From Nocardia flavorosea NBRC 108225 (GTDB lineage Bacteria > Actinomycetota > Actinomycetes > Mycobacteriales > Mycobacteriaceae), in NCBI RefSeq assembly GCF_001613385.1, contig NZ_BDCG01000018.1, positions 186,001 to 250,000 of the forward strand: 64,000 nt of DNA. The letters are read 5' to 3'. Below, piece by piece: positions 60,501 through 64,000 of the stretch. The position numbers were made by a program, and so were the translations under genes. Each line of letters starts with the position of its first letter. Positions within the stretch are counted from its first letter, which is position 1. The notes under the pieces are model-generated. The model ran no database searches and was not told where the DNA came from. It worked only from the letters and a program-made list of their open reading frames with translations.

Positions 60501-60586
60501 ACGGGGAAGTGAGCAAAGAACTACGAGACAGATGTCCCCGGGCACTGCGCCGCCGAAGAATCCCTCCCGTGACTGCCCACCTGAAT

Positions 60587-60679
60587 GGGTTCGGGGCCCG
60601 TCTCGTTCTGGAGCGACAGAGCGGGGCAGCGTTGCGGAGGAGCGGCGGAGTGAAGAACGAGACATAGGGCCCCGAACCC
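60587..60679. repeat. long inverted repeat, 23-bp stem with 3-nt bulge
   Basis: 60587-60599 (GGGTTCGGGGCCC) pairs with 60667-60679; 60600-60609 (GTCTCGTTCT) pairs with 60654-60663; ATA 60664-60666 bulges; loop 60610-60653. The left arm can also pair almost fully with repeat copy 1 at 60460-60472. Confidence 0.8.
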
Positions 60680-60709
60680 CGCGCCGCCGGAGGCGGCGCC
60701 TATAACACA
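60667..60709. repeat. direct repeat, copy 2, ending at the TM2 gene ribosome-binding site
   Basis: GGGCCCCGAACCCC, then a perfect GCGCCGCC-GGA-GGCGGCGC hairpin (60681-60699), then TATAACACA. AGGAGGAG of the TM2 gene follows at once (60709-60716). Confidence 0.8.
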
Positions 60710-60718
60710 GGAGGAGCA

Positions 60719-61264
60719 GTGACCGATCCGTACCAGCAGGGCGGACCGCAGTACGGCCCGCAGGGCACCGGCCCGGATCTGGGTAAATCGCCGGGGTATC
60801 CGTCGCAGCCCTACCCGTCCCAGCCCTACGCCTCGCAGCCGCAGCCGTATCCGGGGCAGCCCGACCCGCAGTACGGGGCCGCGCCCGGGTACGGACAGCC
60901 GGGCCCGCAGTACGGGCAGCCGGATCCTGCCTACGGGCAACCGGGCGCGTACGGGCAGCCGGGACCTGGCTACGGCGCGCCCATGGGGTACAACCCGATG
61001 GATCCGGAGGCGCCCTACGGCCGCGATATGTACGGGGTGCCGCTGTCGGACAAACAGAAGATGGTGGCGGGACTGCTGCAGATCTTCTTCGGCTATCTCG
61101 GGATCGGCCGGTTCTACCTCGGTGATACCGGGATGGGTATCGGCCAGATCGCGGCCAGCATCTTCACCTGCGGTATCGCCGGGTCGATCTGGGGTCTCAT
61201 CGACGGCATCATGATTCTCACCGGCAAGGTGACCGATACCCACGGTCGTCCGCTGCGGGACTGA
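60719..61264 (+). CDS. TM2-domain membrane protein with Pro/Gln/Gly/Tyr-rich N-terminus
   Basis: 181 residues, GTG start with strong AGGAGGAG. Residues 1-95 are P-Q-Y-G repeats (YGQPGPQYGQPDPAYGQPG), disordered. Residues ~108-165 are a TM2 domain: SDKQKMVAGLLQIFFGYLGIGRFYLGDTGMGIGQIAASIFTCGIAGSIWGLIDGIMIL, two helices with the conserved G-x-x-G-x-H/R-R-F-Y-L-G turn. Function of TM2 proteins is unknown. Ended by a hairpin at 61285-61310. Confidence 0.88.
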   Translation: MTDPYQQGGPQYGPQGTGPDLGKSPGYPSQPYPSQPYASQPQPYPGQPDPQYGAAPGYGQPGPQYGQPDPAYGQPGAYGQPGPGYGAPMGYNPMDPEAPYGRDMYGVPLSDKQKMVAGLLQIFFGYLGIGRFYLGDTGMGIGQIAASIFTCGIAGSIWGLIDGIMILTGKVTDTHGRPLRD

Positions 61265-61284
61265 ATCCCCCCCGGTGTGCGGAG

Positions 61285-61310
61285 TGCGGGTCCACCACGG
61301 TGGGCCCGCA
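61285..61310 (+). terminator. hairpin after the TM2 gene
   Basis: TGCGGGTCCACC and GGTGGGCCCGCA pair over 12 positions (one G-U) with a tight turn, 20 nt after the stop; TTCGT follows. Confidence 0.65.
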
Positions 61311-61465
61311 TTCGTGTATCCGGGGTGATTCGTAGCGCCGCGGTAACAGTCGCGTACGACCTCCCGCTCATTCGGAGGCGGGCGGCGTTGGGTTGCCGTT
61401 CACCCGGAGTTCGGCGCTCTCGCCGCTGCCCGCGGGCCGGGCGGGACGCCGTACCCCGGCAGGAT

Positions 61466-61471
61466 TAGGCT
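61466..61471 (+). promoter_or_regulatory. candidate -10 box of pyk (leaderless)
   Basis: TAGGCT lies 6 nt before GTG 61478; no ribosome-binding site. Confidence 0.5.
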
Positions 61472-61477
61472 CGACAC

Positions 61478-62896
61478 GTGATGCGACGGACGAAGATTGT
61501 GTGCACCCTCGGCCCGGCCACTGCCACCGAGGAACGTATTCGAGAGCTCGTCGAAAGCGGTATGGATGTCGCCCGGCTGAATTTCAGCCACGGCGAGCAC
61601 TCCGACCACGCCGAAAACTACAAGAAGGTGCGGCAGGCCTGCGAACATCTCGGCCGCGCCGTCGGTATTCTCGCCGATCTGCAAGGCCCCAAGATCCGGC
61701 TGGGGCGTTTCGCCGAGGAACGCACCATCTGGGCGACCGGTGAGGTCGTCCGCATCACCGTCGACGAGATCGTCGGTGATCACGACCGTGTCTCCACCAC
61801 CTACAAACAGCTCGCCGCCGACGCCAAATCCGGTGACCGGCTGCTCGTCGACGACGGCAAGGTCGGGCTGGAGGTGATCCGCGTCGAGGGGAACGACGTG
61901 GTGTGCGAGGTGACCGAGGGCGGCCCGGTCAGCAACAACAAGGGTGTGTCGCTGCCGGGTATGGACGTCTCGGTGCCCGCGCTCTCCGAAAAAGATATCG
62001 AGGATCTGGAATTCGCCCTGAATCTGGGCGTGGATTTCATCGCCCTCTCGTTCGTCCGCTCACCGTCGGATATCGAGCTCGTCCACGACGTGATGGACCG
62101 GGTGGGCCGGCGGGTCCCGGTGATCGGCAAACTGGAGAAGCCCGAGGCGATCGACAACCTCGAGGCCGTGGTCCTGGCCTTCGACGCGGTGATGGTGGCC
62201 CGCGGCGACCTCGGTGTCGAATTGCCGCTCGAGCAGGTACCGATCGTGCAGAAGCGTGCCATCCAGATGGCGCGCGAGAACGCGAAACCGGTGATCGTGG
62301 CGACCCAGATGCTCGAATCCATGATCGAGAACTCGCGTCCTACCCGTGCCGAGGCCTCCGATGTGGCCAATGCGGTGCTCGACGGCGCCGACGCGGTGAT
62401 GCTGTCCGGTGAGACCTCGGTCGGGAAGTATCCGATCGAGACCGTGCGCACCATGGCGCGCATCGTGCACGCGGTGGAAACCGAATCCACCAATGTGCCG
62501 CCCCTGACGCATACACCGCGCACCAAACGCGGTGTCATCTCGTATGCCGCCCGCGATATCGGGGAACGGCTCAACGCCAAGGCGCTGGTGGCGTTTACCC
62601 AGTCCGGCGATACGGTGCGCCGCCTGGCCCGCCTGCACACCCCGATCCCGCTGCTGGCGTTCACCCCCCTTCCGGAGGTGCGCAGCCAGCTGGCGCTCAC
62701 CTGGGGCACCGAAACCTTCATCGTGCCCACCGTGGACAGCACGGACGCGATGATCAAACAGGTCGATCAGGCGCTGCTGAGCATGAACCGCTACGCCAAG
62801 GGCGACCTCGTGGTCATCGTGGCGGGCTCCCCACCGGGTACCGTCGGGTCCACGAACCTGATCCACGTGCACCGTATCGGCGAGGAGGACCACTGA
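61478..62896 (+). CDS. pyk: pyruvate kinase
   Basis: 472 residues; GTG 61478 followed by ATG. Converts PEP and ADP to pyruvate and ATP. RTKIVCTLGPATATEERI, MDVARLNFSHG, VLADLQGPKIRLGRF-type ILADLQGPKIRLGRF, DFIALSFVRSPSDIEL, VIGKLEKPEAIDNL (catalytic Lys and metal Glu), VMVARGDLGVELPLEQVP and MLESMIENSRPTRAEASDVANAVLDGADAVMLSGETS are all present; C-terminal allosteric domain complete. Start chosen by the -10 box and by the mycobacterial homologue. Confidence 0.97.
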   Translation: MMRRTKIVCTLGPATATEERIRELVESGMDVARLNFSHGEHSDHAENYKKVRQACEHLGRAVGILADLQGPKIRLGRFAEERTIWATGEVVRITVDEIVGDHDRVSTTYKQLAADAKSGDRLLVDDGKVGLEVIRVEGNDVVCEVTEGGPVSNNKGVSLPGMDVSVPALSEKDIEDLEFALNLGVDFIALSFVRSPSDIELVHDVMDRVGRRVPVIGKLEKPEAIDNLEAVVLAFDAVMVARGDLGVELPLEQVPIVQKRAIQMARENAKPVIVATQMLESMIENSRPTRAEASDVANAVLDGADAVMLSGETSVGKYPIETVRTMARIVHAVETESTNVPPLTHTPRTKRGVISYAARDIGERLNAKALVAFTQSGDTVRRLARLHTPIPLLAFTPLPEVRSQLALTWGTETFIVPTVDSTDAMIKQVDQALLSMNRYAKGDLVVIVAGSPPGTVGSTNLIHVHRIGEEDH

Positions 62897-62921
62897 TGCC
62901 GAGCAACCCCGGAGCCGCCCG

Positions 62922-63815
62922 GTGAGCGCGCCCGTCGACGAGACCGTCACCGACCGGCACCGCGATCTCGACACTCTGCTCGAGCTGCTGGACCTGGAGG
63001 AGGTGTCCGAGGATGTGTTCCGCGGGCACCATCCGGAGAAGGTCGCCAGCCGCACCTTCGGCGGGCAGCTGGTCTCCCAGGCGGTGATCGCTGCCGGCCG
63101 CACGGCCGGAAATCGGCCGATCCACGTGCTCAACGCGCATTTCGTGCGGGGCGGCGATGTGAAGAAACCCATAGATTTCCACGTCGAACGGCATCGTGAC
63201 GGCCGTGCGTTCGCGAACCGCACCGTCACCGCGGTCCAGGACGGTCAGGAACTGTTCGTCATGCTGGCCTCCTTCCAGGAGTGGGGCAAAGGGCTCGAGC
63301 ACGCGCACGAACGGCCGGAAGTCCCGGATCCGGAGACGCTGCCGCGGGTCCAGGAGAGTTTCGCCGGGTTCGAGGACAAGCTGGAGATGTTCGTCAACGC
63401 TCCGCACCCGATCGATATGCGCTACACCAACGATCCGGCCTGGATCCTCAAGGGCACCGGCGAGAAGCTGAACCACAACCGCGTGTGGATGCGCGCCGAC
63501 GGCACCCTGCCCGACGATCCGCTCATCCACGTGGCCGCGCTGAGCTACTCCTCCGACACCACGGTGCTGGATTCGATCATCACCACGCACGGCCTGTCGT
63601 GGGGTCTGGACCGGATCGTCGCCGCCACGGTGAACCATTCCATCTGGTTCCACCGGCCGTTCCGGTTCGACGAATGGGCGCTGTACGCCACCGAGTCCCC
63701 CGTGGCCGCAGGCTCACGGGGGCTGGCGACCGGGCGTTTCTACTCGCGGTCGGGCGATCTGCTGGCCACCACCGTGCAGGAAGGCGTTATCCGCCATTTC
63801 CCGGCGCGGCGTTGA
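62922..63815 (+). CDS. tesB: acyl-CoA thioesterase II
   Basis: 297 residues, GTG start 25 nt after pyk. Double-hotdog enzyme hydrolysing acyl-CoA. N-terminal hotdog: FRGHHPEKVASRTFGGQLVSQAVIAAGRTA; HVLNAHFVRGGDVKKPIDFHVERHRDGRAFANRTVTAVQDGQELFVMLASFQ; C-terminal hotdog with the catalytic Asp/Gln region LIHVAALSYSSDTTVLDSI and ATVNHSIWFHRPFRFDEWALYATESPVA, SRGLATGRFYSRSGDLLATTVQEGVIR. Same order pyk-tesB as in mycobacteria, probably cotranscribed. Confidence 0.95.
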   Translation: MSAPVDETVTDRHRDLDTLLELLDLEEVSEDVFRGHHPEKVASRTFGGQLVSQAVIAAGRTAGNRPIHVLNAHFVRGGDVKKPIDFHVERHRDGRAFANRTVTAVQDGQELFVMLASFQEWGKGLEHAHERPEVPDPETLPRVQESFAGFEDKLEMFVNAPHPIDMRYTNDPAWILKGTGEKLNHNRVWMRADGTLPDDPLIHVAALSYSSDTTVLDSIITTHGLSWGLDRIVAATVNHSIWFHRPFRFDEWALYATESPVAAGSRGLATGRFYSRSGDLLATTVQEGVIRHFPARR

Positions 63816-63830
63816 CCGCCCGCCGAGCGG

Positions 63831-64000
63831 TCAGAGCCGCTCGGCCGGTAGCGGCTCGAGATCGACATCGGTGCGCTGTTCGGCACTGAGCGTGAACGGT
63901 GCCCCGGGGCCGAGTTCGTCCAAGCCCCGCAGCAGGCGGTGCTCCAGCGCATCGATATAGCCGTCGGTCAGTTCGGCCGGATCGCCGGCCAGGCTCAGCG
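63831..64000 (-). CDS. C-terminal end of an unidentified protein (cut by window edge)
   Basis: 56 residues to the stop at 63831 are visible: ...AGDPAELTDGYIDALEHRLLRGLDELG, PGAPFTLSAEQRTDVDLEPLPAERL. A helical segment followed by an acidic tail; no motif recognised. Convergent with tesB (15 nt between stops). Clean codon use supports a real gene. Confidence 0.6.
   Translation of the reverse strand, partial: LSLAGDPAELTDGYIDALEHRLLRGLDELGPGAPFTLSAEQRTDVDLEPLPAERL

Larger units (their letters stand above)
60421..60718. other. lgt-TM2 intergenic region, highly structured, no gene
   Basis: 298 nt. Contains a 41-43-nt direct repeat (60460-60500 and 60667-60709) and a long inverted repeat (60587-60679). 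The frame 60493-60705 is an Arg-rich chance frame crossing these structures. Confidence 0.55.

Noticed and set aside
60493..60705. 70-codon open frame between lgt and TM2 gene
   Set aside because: Arg-rich, no domain, and runs through the direct and inverted repeats that explain the sequence better.
1..64000. tRNA, rRNA, riboswitch or T-box
   Set aside because: No cloverleaf, rRNA stretch or T-box/RFN/TPP-type core was recognised in any gap, including upstream of ilvA, trpE and the bio genes.

Overview
The window is strongly G+C-rich actinobacterial DNA, most likely from Nocardia or a close relative in the Mycobacteriales. Evidence: gene order follows the Mycobacterium tuberculosis Rv1558-Rv1618 stretch (Ddn-like reductase, ilvA, treY, bioA/F/D, bioB-bsaP-DUF2567, NrtR/nadABC, his genes with impA, bcpB, trpE-membrane protein-trpCBA, lgt, pyk, tesB). 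HisA is the PriA type, there is a mycothiol-type DinB/maleylpyruvate isomerase protein, and several genes have a TAnnnT -10 box 6-7 nt before the start codon, as in leaderless actinobacterial transcripts. This backbone is interspersed with accessory genes (regulators, acetyltransferases, hydrolases).

Layout. 1-11.7 kb: amino-acid-type binding lipoprotein (cut by the edge), a membrane protein, an ArsR-acetyltransferase fusion, a serine hydrolase, ilvA with a Ddn-like reductase, an amidase, a solitary treY, and a divergent cupin/MarR pair. 12.2-27.0 kb: biotin region. bioA is on the plus strand; then nine consecutive minus-strand genes (DUF2339, LuxR-type response regulator, GNAT, nucleotidyltransferase, DoxX, alpha/beta hydrolase, MacS-like kinase, bioD, bioF); then the TetR regulator bioQ and divergent bioB-bsaP-DUF2567. 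Four copies of a TGAAC-N3-GTTCA operator lie before bioA, bioF, bioQ and bioB. 27.2-32.9 kb: DUF1353, NrtR and de novo NAD synthesis (nadA, nadB, nadC), with a palindrome covering the nrtR/nadA promoter region. 33-40 kb: accessory genes (DUF4254, an HxlR remnant, arylamine N-acetyltransferase, MarR, GNAT, winged-helix protein, secreted hydrolase, SDR/MerR pair). 40-49.8 kb: histidine genes split into hisDCBH on the minus strand and priA-impA-hisF-hisI on the plus strand, with three minus-strand genes between. 50-52.3 kb: an ECF41/SigJ-like sigma factor divergent from a two-gene operon with a matching promoter, then MarR. 52.4-59 kb: bcpB and the tryptophan operon. 59-64 kb: lgt, a structured repeat region, a TM2 protein, pyk, tesB and a cut gene.

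How it fits together: three biosynthetic pathways (biotin, NAD, Trp/His) each sit with visible control elements. PriA links His and Trp because no trpF is present in the trp cluster. The biotin and histidine clusters both look as if one inversion separated genes that are adjacent in mycobacteria. No tRNA, rRNA, CRISPR array, phage or IS transposase was seen. No database search was run; all family names rest on reading translated motifs and remembered homologues.
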